Assembly: GCF_012034245.1 (NCBI RefSeq)
Contig: NZ_JAATEO010000004.1
Coordinates: 62,001-126,000 of the forward strand
Direction: 5' to 3'
Length of the DNA stretch: 64,000 nt
Source: Micromonospora thermarum
GTDB taxonomy: Bacteria; Actinomycetota; Actinomycetes; Mycobacteriales; Micromonosporaceae
Position numbers and translations under genes: made by a program. This document shows, piece after piece, positions 54,435 through 63,789 of the stretch. The stretch's first letter is position 1, and the number at the start of each line of letters is the position of its first letter. The notes beneath the pieces were generated by a model. It ran no database searches. It was given only the letters and a program-made list of their open reading frames with translations, and was not told where the DNA came from.

Positions 54435-55326
<892 letters not shown>

Positions 55327-55330
<4 letters not shown>

Positions 55331-56727
55331 CCCAGCTCCTGGCCGTCGCGGACCTGGTCGGCGCCCCGGACCACGACCCGGTCGCCGGCCTGCACCCCGC
55401 TCACGATCTGCACCAGGTCCTGGCCCTGTACGCCGACCGTCACCGCCGCCCGCTCGGCCCGGCCCTCCCGTACCACCCAGACCACGTCGCGCCCGTCGGC
55501 CGAGAAGACGGCCGACGCCGGCACGGTGACCGCGTCGGTGGCCTCCCGTGCCTGGAGGCGGACCACCGCGTTCATGCCCGGCCGCGGGGCCGGCGCCGGC
55601 TCGCCCTCGCCGAACCGGCCCGCGCCGAGGACCAGCCGCACCCGGTAGCCCACCCCGCCCCGCGCCGAGGTGGTGGGCAGGACGTCGACCGAGCGGACCG
55701 TGGCCTCGTACGTGGCGCCGGGGACCGCGTCCAGCTCGACCGTCGCGGCCAGCCCCGCCTTCACCAGGAGGACGTCGGTCTCGTCCACCTCGGCGAGCAG
55801 CCCGAGCTGGCCGGTGTCGACGATGGTCAGCACCGGCGTCCCGGCGGTGACCAGGCCACCCACCGGAACGGCGACGTCCACACCGGGCGGCGGGCCGGCC
55901 GGCACGGGCCCGAGCGCCGACGGGTTCAGGCCGGTCGCCGCGCCCCCGCCGAGCAGGCCGGCCAGGGCGTCCGGCGCGACACCACCCCCGGTGGTCGTGC
56001 CGCCCGCCTGGACGACACCGTTGATCGGGGCGCGCAGGGTCAGCGCGTCGACGGTCGCCTTCGCCAGGTCGTACGCCTGCTGGGCCTGGAGGCGCTGGGC
56101 GGTGGCGAGCGCGCCGACGGCGGCGTTGAGGTTGCTCACGCCGCGCTGCACCGCGCGCACCGCACGGTCGGCGGCGCGGGCGGCGGTCTCGTACCGCTGC
56201 TGGGCGTCCCGGACCTGGAGCAGCAGCGCCTCCCGCAGCTCCGGGTCACTGATCTTCGCCGCCGCGGCGCGGGCCGCCGCGTACGTCTCGTCGGCCGCGC
56301 GGTCGGTGCCCCGCAGCCCGCCGGTCAGGTCGCCCCCGCCGCCGCCGCGCCCGGCCCGCCGCGCGGCGGCGAGCGCGTCCCGGGCCTGGCGGAGCCGCTC
56401 CTCCGCCTGCGGCGAGTCGATGACGGCGAGCACCTGCCCCCGCCGGACCCGCTGGCCGGGCTGCACGCGGAGGCTCGCCAGCGTCCCGTCCGCGGCGGCG
56501 GTGAGGGTGGCGGCGGCCCGGGCGGTCACGGTGGCCGGCGCGTCGATGACCTCGGCGACAGCGGTCCGGCCGGCGGCCGCCAGGGCGACCGGTGACTCCT
56601 CCCCGCCGCACGAGGCGGCGGTGGTGCCGGTCAGGACGACGACCGCGAGGAGGGCGGTGAGCAGGCGGGGGCGGAAGCGCGTGGCTGCGGGCAGCCGCGG
56701 CGGGTCGGTGCGGCGCACGCGCCCCAT
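55327..56727 (-). CDS. HlyD/MacA-type membrane fusion adaptor
   Basis: The 466-residue protein (ATG at 56727; a GTG four codons upstream is possible) has a signal or anchor segment (LLTALLAVVVLTGTTAASCG), a biotinyl-lipoyl-like half motif (DGTLASLRVQPGQRVRRGQVLAVIDSPQA), a helical hairpin with many Ala and Arg residues, then ITLRAPINGVV-like (LTLRAPINGVVQ) and beta-barrel domains. A Gly/Pro-rich insertion (GGTTTGGGVAPDALAGLLGG) interrupts the second lipoyl half, as in some actinobacterial adaptors. It works with the MacB-like permease and ATPase in the same operon. Confidence 0.88.
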
Positions 56728-56772
56728 GCTACGAGGCACGTCGACGTACGACGATACGGCCGTCCCGGCTCG

Positions 56773-58143
56773 TCATCCCGCCACGTCCCGTATGTACGCG
56801 ACACAGCCGTCGTGGATGGTCGACCAGGGCTGGCCGAAGATCTCCTCGGCGGTCTGCCTCGGAATCCGGAGATCGTGGATGACCGCCTTGACGAAGGCGA
56901 ACACGCGCTCCTCGCCGAACCGGGCGACGAGGTGCGAAACGGCGAGGTACGAGATCCCGTAGTTCCCGGCCACCCGCAGGGGCGAGGCGTCGTCGGCGGG
57001 GGCGACGCTGTCGAGCTTGCCGTTCCAGCCGCGGTTGACCAACCGCCGGGTCGCACTCAGTCCGTCGTACCGGCTGATCGACCGTCCGTCGGAGGCCACA
57101 TACTCGGCCAGGCCTTCAACCAGCCACCACGCCGACTCGTCCCAGCGGTCGTTGTCGGGAAGCGAGGCGGCATGCGCCAGCTCGTGCCGGAGGAGCTCGT
57201 CCACGGCGGTGTCGGTGTATTGGCCCGCCCTGACGACGATGTCGCGGTGACCGCCACCGATGCCGATCGCGTACCCGGCTGCCCACCCCGGCAGGTCGCC
57301 GCCGTACCAGCGCTTCCACTCCTTCGGCCCGGCGTAGTAGATCCGGTAACGGTCAGGTCGGGAACCGGTCACCACGTACCGGTCGGCGACCTTGGCCGCC
57401 GCCTCGGCACGGGCCAGCAGGTCCGGCAGCCGCTTGCGCAACGCCGGGGTGGTCGCCACGAGCGTACGTCCGCCCACCGCGACTACCAGCTCACTGACTT
57501 CCCAGGGCAGAGCCTCGGCCTGCCACTCGGCTCGACCGGCCAGCTGCGTCTCGGTCCGCGACCCGGCCAACGCGAGCAGGCGTGGTTCCCCCCTGTCCCC
57601 CCGCCACCGGGTCTCGACGAGCACCGAACTGGTACGGCAGTCCGGCACCACGAAGCAGTACCGGAACTCGACCGTCAACCGCCACTCACCCGGTCGTCCC
57701 GCTTCAGTGGGCAGGCCGCTCGGGCGGGCCTCCCAACCAGTCACTTGAAGCGCCCGGAGCGTGGTGAACCGGCGGCGCAGGTCGGCGTGCACGGCGGGTT
57801 CCGCGATCGCAAGGAACCCGGCCCGGTCTCCGGCGAGCAGCGCGGCGGACTGCCGGTCCAGCTGCCCGGTGATCCGCCCCGCGAGCAGCCGCGCCGCCCG
57901 GGTGGTGGGGTTCTCGGCCCGCGCGACGACCCCGGCGAACGCCGCGCCGTCGCGGGCGACAACGGCCGGCAGCACCATGACCAGGCCGGAGACGAGTAGC
58001 AGGATCGCGACGAGCGCCGACCACAACGGCCAGCGCCGGCGCGGTCGTCGGTCGGGCGCCGGATGCGGTGCAGGGTCGGTCGCCGGGGCCGGCGCGGCGG
58101 GCGTCGTTGGCAGAAGGTCGGTCAGGGGCTGCCGGTCAGTCAC
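56773..58143 (-). CDS. Membrane-anchored metallopeptidase-like protein, paralogue 1
   Basis: The 456-residue protein has a cytoplasmic Pro/Ala-rich N-terminus (1-35), one membrane helix (about 39-64), and a large outer domain. It ends in a peptidase-MA-like gluzincin region: HELAH at 320-324 and Glu343 in WWLVEGLAEY as the likely third zinc ligand. Landmarks shared with the next gene are YYAGPKEWKRWYGG, RYDGLSATRRLVNRGWNGKL and the final PWSTIHDGCVAYIRDVAG. About 50% of residues appear to match the paralogue by eye. Protease activity is inferred only; the substrate is unknown. GTG start at 58143. Confidence 0.8.
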   Translation of the reverse strand: MTDRQPLTDLLPTTPAAPAPATDPAPHPAPDRRPRRRWPLWSALVAILLLVSGLVMVLPAVVARDGAAFAGVVARAENPTTRAARLLAGRITGQLDRQSAALLAGDRAGFLAIAEPAVHADLRRRFTTLRALQVTGWEARPSGLPTEAGRPGEWRLTVEFRYCFVVPDCRTSSVLVETRWRGDRGEPRLLALAGSRTETQLAGRAEWQAEALPWEVSELVVAVGGRTLVATTPALRKRLPDLLARAEAAAKVADRYVVTGSRPDRYRIYYAGPKEWKRWYGGDLPGWAAGYAIGIGGGHRDIVVRAGQYTDTAVDELLRHELAHAASLPDNDRWDESAWWLVEGLAEYVASDGRSISRYDGLSATRRLVNRGWNGKLDSVAPADDASPLRVAGNYGISYLAVSHLVARFGEERVFAFVKAVIHDLRIPRQTAEEIFGQPWSTIHDGCVAYIRDVAG

Positions 58144-58262
58144 GCGGCGAAGAGTACGGTCCCGCGCCCGTCTGCGGTCCCCTGGGCCGGGCTACGACGC
58201 CGGGAGGCGCGTCCGCGCGGCGGCGGCGCGACGGGGGCACCGCGACGTGCGCCGATGTCGGC

Positions 58263-59693
58263 TCAGCCGGTGAGCGAGCGGGCGTACGCGACGCACTCGT
58301 CGTGCAGGACGCTCCAGGGGGTGTCGAACACCTCGTCGGCGGCCTCGTCGAGCGACCGCCCCTCGTGCGCCACGACCCGGAACAACGCGAGCAGCCGCTC
58401 GATGCCGAACCGGTCCACCAGGTGCTGGACCGCCAGGTAGGCGACCCCGTAGCTGCCGGAGACCCGGTCGGCCGGGGCGCTGCCGGCCGGCGCGAGGCGG
58501 TCGAGCCGCCCGGACCAGTCCCCGGTGACCAGCCGCCGGACGTCCGCCAGCCCGTCGTACCGTTCGACCGGCCGGCCGTCGACGCCCGCGTACTCGGCCA
58601 GTCCCTCGACCAGCCACCACGCCCGGGCGCCCGGATAGCCGACGTCGGGCATGGTGGCGGCGTGGGTCAGCTCGTGGCGGAGCAGGTCGTCGAGTCCGGT
58701 CCCGGTGACGCTGTCGGCGTTCAGCACCACCTCGTGGTGGCCGCCGCCGACGGTGACCGCGTACCCCGCCGTCCATCTGGGCCGGCCGCCGCCGTACCAG
58801 CGCTTCCACTCGGCCGGGCCGGCGTGGAAGATCCGGTACCGGTCCGGCGTCCGCCCGTCGACGGCGTAGGTGTCGGCGATCCGGGCGGCTGATTCGGCCC
58901 GCGCCAACAGGTCGGGCAGCCGCTTTCGTTGCGCCGGCGTGGTGGCGACGACGGTACGCTCGCCGACCGCGACGACCAGGTCGCTGACCTCCCACGGCCG
59001 GGTGCCGGCCGACCTCGACGCGGAGGGCTCGACGGCGAGCAGCCGGGGCTGGGTGGCGTCCCGCCAGCGGGTGGCGGTCAGCACCGGGCTGGTCCGGCAG
59101 TCCGGCACGGCGAAGCAGTAGCGGAACTCGACCATCACCCGCCACTCGCCCGGCCGGCCCTCGACCGGCGTCGGCAGGCCGTCCGGCCGGGCCTGCCAAC
59201 CGGTCACCCGCAATGCGCGCAGCGCGGCGAAGCGACGCCGCAGCTCGGCGTGGACGCCCGGCTCGGCGACGGCCAGCCACCCCGCCCGGTCGCCGCGCAG
59301 CAGGGCGGCCGACTGGCGGTCGAGCTGCGCGTCGACCCGCTCGGCGAACTGGCGGGCGACGACGGTCGCCGGCTCGACGGCCGCCACGGCGGGCCCGGTG
59401 CTCCCCCGCTCCCCGGCCACCAGCGCCGCCGGCAGGCCGCAGGCCAGCAGCACGACCACGGCCGCCAGCGCCGTCCACAGCGCCCAGCGGCGCGACCGGC
59501 GCGGCGCCGGCGTGGGTACGACCTCCGCCGGCCCCTCCGCGCCACCCTCCCCGAGCGGGGCGTCGCCGGGCGCGGCCGGCACCCGGGGGACGGGTTGCGC
59601 CAGGTCGGGGTCTTCCGACCGGGCGATGCCCCGGCATGCCCCATCCGGCGTGCCCTCCGCCGCGCCGTCGGTCACGGGTGTGCCCTCAGTCAC
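58263..59693 (-). CDS. Membrane-anchored metallopeptidase-like protein, paralogue 2
   Basis: This 476-residue protein (GTG at 59693) repeats the architecture of its neighbour: a charged N-terminal tail (1-75, longer than in paralogue 1), a membrane helix (about 78-103), an outer domain with QLDRQSAALLRGDRAGWLAV, and the gluzincin site HELTH at 340-344 with WWLVEGLAEY. It carries AGPAEWKRWYGGGRP and PWSVLHDECVAYARSLTG. The two genes lie 119 bases apart in the same direction, a tandem duplication that has had time to diverge. Function is unknown; a role in processing exported proteins is one possibility. Confidence 0.8.
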   Translation of the reverse strand: MTEGTPVTDGAAEGTPDGACRGIARSEDPDLAQPVPRVPAAPGDAPLGEGGAEGPAEVVPTPAPRRSRRWALWTALAAVVVLLACGLPAALVAGERGSTGPAVAAVEPATVVARQFAERVDAQLDRQSAALLRGDRAGWLAVAEPGVHAELRRRFAALRALRVTGWQARPDGLPTPVEGRPGEWRVMVEFRYCFAVPDCRTSPVLTATRWRDATQPRLLAVEPSASRSAGTRPWEVSDLVVAVGERTVVATTPAQRKRLPDLLARAESAARIADTYAVDGRTPDRYRIFHAGPAEWKRWYGGGRPRWTAGYAVTVGGGHHEVVLNADSVTGTGLDDLLRHELTHAATMPDVGYPGARAWWLVEGLAEYAGVDGRPVERYDGLADVRRLVTGDWSGRLDRLAPAGSAPADRVSGSYGVAYLAVQHLVDRFGIERLLALFRVVAHEGRSLDEAADEVFDTPWSVLHDECVAYARSLTG

Positions 59694-59812
59694 CGCCGAA
59701 GGGTACGGCCCCGTCAGCCGGCCCGCGAGCACGTCCCACCCGTGTCCCCATCGAGCGAGGGGCTCGCCGGCGCCGCCGGATTGACCCTGCCCTCGCCGCC
59801 GCGCGCGACGGG

Positions 59813-60382
59813 TCAGTGCGTCGGCCAGGAACGGAATGCGGCGTCGAGGCCGTCGAGCAGCCGCTCGAACGAGCGGTCCACGTCCTGCGGGAGCCCGAAC
59901 CCGCCGGCCGCCTCGAGGGACACGAAGCCGTGCACGGCGCTGCGGAACATGCGCACGGCGTCGACGGCCGGCTCGCCGGTCACCCCGTACCCCCGGAGGA
60001 CGGCGTAGACGACGCCGACCGCCCGTTCCCCCGCCGCCTGGTGCTCGGCGTCGGCCGGGTCGGGCGCCCGCTGGGCGGCCGGATAGCGGCCGGGGTGCCG
60101 GCGCGCGTACGCCCGGTAGGCGGTGGCGACGGCGCGGAGCGCGTCGGCGCCGGCGTGGCCGGCGGCCGCCGCGGTCATCTCGTCGGCGAGCTCGGCGGTC
60201 GCCAGCACGGAGAGGCGCTGCGCGAGCGCGTCGGCACCTCGCACGTGCTTGTAGAGGCTCGGCAACGCGACGCCGAGCCGGGTGGCCAGGGCGGCGAGGG
60301 TCAGCCGGTCGTGGCCGACCTCGTCGGCGAGCCGGGCCGCCTCGCGCACGACGGTGTCCGGGGTGAGGCCGGCCCTAGGCAC
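59813..60382 (-). CDS. TetR family regulator (WHG-domain type)
   Basis: The 189-residue protein has a TetR HTH (VVREAARLADEVGHDRLTLA, ALATRLGVALPSLYKHV) and a C-terminal WHG-type ligand domain (RYPAAQRAPDPADAEHQAAG, MFRSAVHGFVSLEAAGGFG). It overlaps the end of the alpha/beta hydrolase gene by 8 bases, so both are expressed from the promoter at 61.2 kb, where a perfect palindrome sits inside the promoter. Autorepression with induction by a hydrolase substrate is likely. Confidence 0.88.
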   Translation of the reverse strand: MPRAGLTPDTVVREAARLADEVGHDRLTLAALATRLGVALPSLYKHVRGADALAQRLSVLATAELADEMTAAAAGHAGADALRAVATAYRAYARRHPGRYPAAQRAPDPADAEHQAAGERAVGVVYAVLRGYGVTGEPAVDAVRMFRSAVHGFVSLEAAGGFGLPQDVDRSFERLLDGLDAAFRSWPTH

Positions 60383-61175
60383 CGGCGGTCACCGCCAGGA
60401 ACTCGACGAGCGGGGCGGCGGTCGCCGCCGGGCTGTCGGCGTGCGGGTAGTGCCCGGCGTCGTCGATCATCCGCGCCTCGGCGGTGGCGAAGAGCCGCCG
60501 GGCGGCGCGCGCCTCCGCGCCCGGGTCGGGGAAGTCCGGGTCCTTGGTCCCCATCAGCACCAGCACGGGCTGCCGGACCTGCGGCGCCCGGGTGGTCCAG
60601 TGCGGCTCGACGGGCGCGACGACGCCCCGGGTCGCGGCCATCCGGCCGGGCTCCCGCAGCGTGGCCACCATGGCCTTCCGGTACGCGGTGTCGTCGGCCG
60701 GCCGTCGCACGGGGAAGAGTGTGCGGTGGAACGCCCCGAACAGCCGTGGGCTGCGCAGCACCACGAACTGGGCCAGCCGCAGCGCCGGGTTCGGCTTGGC
60801 CTGACCGACGAACGCGCCGATCTGCACGATGCCGCTGACCAGCTCCGGCGCGTCGGTGGCGGCGAAGACCACGGCCGCCGCGCTGGACGAGCTGCCGACC
60901 AGGGTGGCCGGTCCGCCGCCGAGGTCGCGGACGACCGCGAGGAGGTCGGCGCCGACCTCGGCCGGGGCGTACGTGGGCCAACCGGCGCTCGACGCACCGT
61001 GCCCGCGCACGTCCACGGCCGCCACCCGGTAGCCCGCCTCGACCAGCAGCGGCACGAGGTGGCGGAACGAGCCGCGGTTCTCCCCCATGCCGTGCGAGAG
61101 CACGACCAGCGGGCCCTGCCCGTGCACCTCGTACGCGATCCGTCCGCCCGGCCGCTCCACAAAGCTAACGCCCAT
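60375..61175 (-). CDS. Alpha/beta-fold hydrolase
   Basis: The 266-residue protein (ATG at 61175) has the oxyanion-region HGMGENRGSF, nucleophile elbow VGSSSSAA (Ser in G-S-S-S-S), an acid in the MGTKDPDFPDP strand and the final His in DDAGHYPHADSP. It is a typical small esterase/epoxide-hydrolase-like enzyme; the substrate is unknown. No ribosome binding site at useful spacing precedes the ATG (AAGG is 2 bases away), and the -10 box ends 7 bases before it, so the mRNA is probably leaderless. Confidence 0.87.
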   Translation of the reverse strand: MGVSFVERPGGRIAYEVHGQGPLVVLSHGMGENRGSFRHLVPLLVEAGYRVAAVDVRGHGASSAGWPTYAPAEVGADLLAVVRDLGGGPATLVGSSSSAAAVVFAATDAPELVSGIVQIGAFVGQAKPNPALRLAQFVVLRSPRLFGAFHRTLFPVRRPADDTAYRKAMVATLREPGRMAATRGVVAPVEPHWTTRAPQVRQPVLVLMGTKDPDFPDPGAEARAARRLFATAEARMIDDAGHYPHADSPAATAAPLVEFLAVTAGA

Positions 61176-61182
61176 AGCCTTA

Positions 61183-61211
61183 AAGCTAATGTCATTAGCC
61201 AATGCCGTCAA
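61183..61211 (-). promoter_or_regulatory. Promoter and TetR operator of the hydrolase-tetR operon
   Basis: On the minus strand TTGACG (61211-61206), a 17-base spacer and TAGCTT (61188-61183) form a promoter whose -10 ends 7 bases before the hydrolase ATG. The 15-base palindrome GCTAATG-T-CATTAGC (61185-61199) overlaps spacer and -10. This is a typical TetR operator size and place. A related half-site AAAGCTAACG lies at 61161-61170, inside the first codons. Confidence 0.75.
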
Positions 61212-61236
61212 GTGGCCCGTCGACCGCGTCGCGGCG

Positions 61237-62157
61237 CTACTTCTTCGAGGCCAGGGCGCGGGCGAAGAACGCCAGGTTGGCGGGACGCTCGGCGAGACGG
61301 CGCATGAGGTAGCCGTACCACTCGTCGCCGTAGGGGACGTAGGTGCGCACGGTGTAGCCCTCGCCGACGAGGCGCTTCTGCTCCTCGGGGCGGATGCCGT
61401 ACAGCATCTGGAACTCGAACCGCTCCGGGCCGCGGTCGAACCAGCGGGCCCGGTCCTCACCGATCGCGATCAGCCGGGGGTCGTGCGTGGCGAGCATCGG
61501 GTACCCGTCGCCGGACATCAGGATGTTCAGGCAGCGGACGTACGACTTGTCCACCTCGCGGGCGGACTGGTAGGCCACCGACTCGGGCTCCTTGTACGCG
61601 CCCTTGCACAGCCGCACCCGGGAACCGGCGCCGGCCAGCTCGCGGCAGTCCGACTCGGTGCGCCGCAGGTACGCCTGGAGCACCGCCCCGGTCGACGGGT
61701 AGTCCTTGCGCAGCTTGGCGAGGATGTCCAGCGTCGAGTCGGTGGTGGTGTGGTCCTCCATGTCGAGGGTGACCGTGGTGCCCGCCTCGTCGGCCGCCGC
61801 GCAGATCGCCCGTGCGTTGTCGTACGCGAGTTGCTCGTCGAACGCCTGCCCCAGAGCGGAGAGCTTGACGCTCACCTCGGCGGCCGGCGTCAGGCCGGCG
61901 GCGGCGAGCAGCCGCAGCAGCTTCAGGTACTCGTCCCGGGTGGCGTTCGCCTGCTCGGGGGTGACGGTGTCCTCGCCGAGGTTGTCGAGGGTGACCGCGA
62001 GACCGTCGTCGACGAGTGCGCGGGTCGCGCGCAACGCGTCGTCGGTCTTGGCGCCGGCGACGAACCGGCGGACGACGTCCCGGGTGAACGGGGCTGTCGC
62101 GACGAGCCGCTCGACCTGGGATGACCGGGAAGCGGCGAGGATGACAGAACGGAGCAT
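61237..62157 (-). CDS. Proline dehydrogenase (monofunctional)
   Basis: The 306-residue protein is a PRODH TIM barrel with flavin and substrate motifs: LDNLGEDTVT, EVSVKLSALGQAFD, TLDMEDHTTTD, LQAYLRRTESDC, VRLCKGAYKEP, ATHDPRLI, EFQMLYGIR and VPYGDEWYGYLMRRLAERPA. It oxidises proline to pyrroline-5-carboxylate with FAD. The partner P5C dehydrogenase gene is not beside it in this window, in contrast to many relatives. ATG at 62157. Confidence 0.93.
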   Translation of the reverse strand: MLRSVILAASRSSQVERLVATAPFTRDVVRRFVAGAKTDDALRATRALVDDGLAVTLDNLGEDTVTPEQANATRDEYLKLLRLLAAAGLTPAAEVSVKLSALGQAFDEQLAYDNARAICAAADEAGTTVTLDMEDHTTTDSTLDILAKLRKDYPSTGAVLQAYLRRTESDCRELAGAGSRVRLCKGAYKEPESVAYQSAREVDKSYVRCLNILMSGDGYPMLATHDPRLIAIGEDRARWFDRGPERFEFQMLYGIRPEEQKRLVGEGYTVRTYVPYGDEWYGYLMRRLAERPANLAFFARALASKK

Positions 62158-62326
62158 GAGCTGAGCGTAACGCCAGCACGGGGAGCCGCGCCGGGCGGCG
62201 GCCGGGGGTGTGACGCACGGCCGGCCGAGGTGCCAACAGGGGCCCCTCGCACCTCACGAGGCGATAGGAAGGGCCGCTCCTTGCACCTGCGCGGGACGAC
62301 GCGGGTGGCGTTCATCGGTTACAACC

Positions 62327-62602
62327 ATGAACGTGACCGCACATCCCCGCCGCCGGCTCCGGTCGGCCTCCGTGCAGCTCGGCGCGCTCACCGCCCTGGC
62401 GCTCGCCCTCTCCGGCTGCAACATGACGTCCGACGACGATGACGACGACTGCGCCATCGGCCCGGTCGGCGGTGGCGGCACGGTCGCCCTGGCGCTGCGC
62501 GTACCCGAGGCCGGCGCCGCGCGGGTCGCCCCCGAGCCGGCCCCGGCCGCGCTGCCGGAGCGCGGCGGCTTCGGCAGCCACCTCGCCGCCTGCGGCGGCT
62601 GA
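62327..62602 (+). CDS. Small lipoprotein with C-terminal RGGFG...CGG tail (DUF1190/YgiB-like)
   Basis: The 91-residue product has a basic start, hydrophobic helix and lipobox LALSGC (Cys31), then six consecutive Asp and Cys (DDDDDDC), a Gly-rich segment, a Pro/Ala linker, and the end PERGGFGSHLAACGG. From memory, E. coli YgiB/YjfM (DUF1190 lipoproteins, encoded next to ATP-grasp genes ygiC/yjfC) also carry RGGFG near the C-terminus; here the next gene is the ATP-grasp enzyme. The stop is 1 base before its start codon. This suggests that the lipoprotein is the partner or substrate of the enzyme. The final Cys-Gly-Gly resembles the Cys-Gly end of glutathione. Lipid-anchored at the outer membrane face of the cell membrane. 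Confidence 0.8.
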   Translation: MNVTAHPRRRLRSASVQLGALTALALALSGCNMTSDDDDDDCAIGPVGGGGTVALALRVPEAGAARVAPEPAPAALPERGGFGSHLAACGG

Positions 62603-62603
62603 C

Positions 62604-63770
62604 GTGCGCCGGACGCCGGTGACCCCCCGCGCCGGCTGGGACGCGACGGTCCGCTCGCAGGGCCTGGTGTACGTGGACACCGAACTGCCCGACGGCGGGA
62701 TCATGTCGTACTGGGACGAGACCGCCGCGTACGCCTTCGACCTGCCCGAGGTGCTCCGCCTGGAGGAGGCCACCGAGGAGCTGCACCGGATGTCGGTGGC
62801 CGCCGCCGAGCACGTGGTGGCCCGCAACCGGTACGCGGAGTTCGGCATCCCCGCCTGGGCGGCCGAGGCGGTCGCCCGGTCGCTGCGCGAGGCGCCGCCC
62901 ACCCTGTACGGCCGGTTCGACCTCTGGTACGACGGCAGCTGGCCGCCGAAGCTGCTGGAGTACAACGCCGACACCCCGACCGCGCTTGTCGAGGCGGCCA
63001 TCGTGCAGTGGTACTGGCTGGAGCACACCCGGCCGGAGTTGGACCAGTGGAACAGCCTGCACGAGCGCCTGGTCACCGCCTGGGCCAAGATCGGCGCGGG
63101 GCTGCACGACCGGCGGGTGCACGTGGTCTGGTCGAGCGAGGAGGAGTCCGGCGAGGACCACATGACCGCCGGCTACCTGGCCGAGACCGCCCGGCAGGCC
63201 GGCCTCGACGTGGAGCTGCTGCCGATCCAGGAGATCGGCTGGGACGGCCGCCGCTTCGTCGACGCCGCCGATCGCCCGGTCACCACCTGCTTCAAGCTCT
63301 ACCCCTGGGAGTGGATGCTCGCCGAGCCGTACGGGCGGCCGACGCTGGACCCGGGCACCCCCACCACCTGGATCGAGCCGGCCTGGAAGCTCCTCCTGTC
63401 GAACAAGGCGCTGCTCGCCGTGCTGTGGGAGCTGTACCCGGGGCACGAGCTGCTGCTTCCCGCGTACCTGGACTCGCCGCGCGGAATGTCCGAGTACGTC
63501 GCCAAGCCGCTGCTCGGCCGGGAGGGTGGCTCGGTGCGCATCGTGACCGGCGGCACCGAGATCGTCAATCCGGGGATCTACGGCAACGAGGGCTGGTGCT
63601 ACCAGGAGTTCCGCGCGCTGCCCGAGTTCGCCGGCAACCGGATGGTGCTGGGCAGCTGGGTCGTGGACGGCGAGTCGGCCGGTGCCGGCGTCCGGGAGAG
63701 CGCGAGTCTGATCACCGACGGCTACGCGCGGTTCCTGCCGCACTACATCGACGCGCCACGCGCCCCGTGA
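62604..63770 (+). CDS. Glutathionylspermidine-synthase-like ATP-grasp ligase
   Basis: The 388-residue protein (GTG at 62604) matches the YgiC/YjfC branch of GspS: GWDATVRSQGLVYVDTELPD, GIMSYWDETAAYAFDLPEVL, GRFDLWYDGSWPPKLLEYNADTPT split over one conserved block, then FKLYPWEWML, LLLSNKALLAVLWELYPGHE, YVAKPLLGREGGSV and LGSWVVDGESAGAGVRES. Enzymes of this fold join a peptide carboxylate to an amine with ATP, as in glutathione to spermidine. There is no amidase (CHAP) domain. Actinobacteria lack glutathione, so the substrate must differ; the adjacent lipoprotein is the best candidate. No signal peptide is present, so the enzyme is cytoplasmic. Confidence 0.88.
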   Translation: MRRTPVTPRAGWDATVRSQGLVYVDTELPDGGIMSYWDETAAYAFDLPEVLRLEEATEELHRMSVAAAEHVVARNRYAEFGIPAWAAEAVARSLREAPPTLYGRFDLWYDGSWPPKLLEYNADTPTALVEAAIVQWYWLEHTRPELDQWNSLHERLVTAWAKIGAGLHDRRVHVVWSSEEESGEDHMTAGYLAETARQAGLDVELLPIQEIGWDGRRFVDAADRPVTTCFKLYPWEWMLAEPYGRPTLDPGTPTTWIEPAWKLLLSNKALLAVLWELYPGHELLLPAYLDSPRGMSEYVAKPLLGREGGSVRIVTGGTEIVNPGIYGNEGWCYQEFRALPEFAGNRMVLGSWVVDGESAGAGVRESASLITDGYARFLPHYIDAPRAP

Positions 63771-63789
63771 GTCGTCTACCGTTGGTGGG

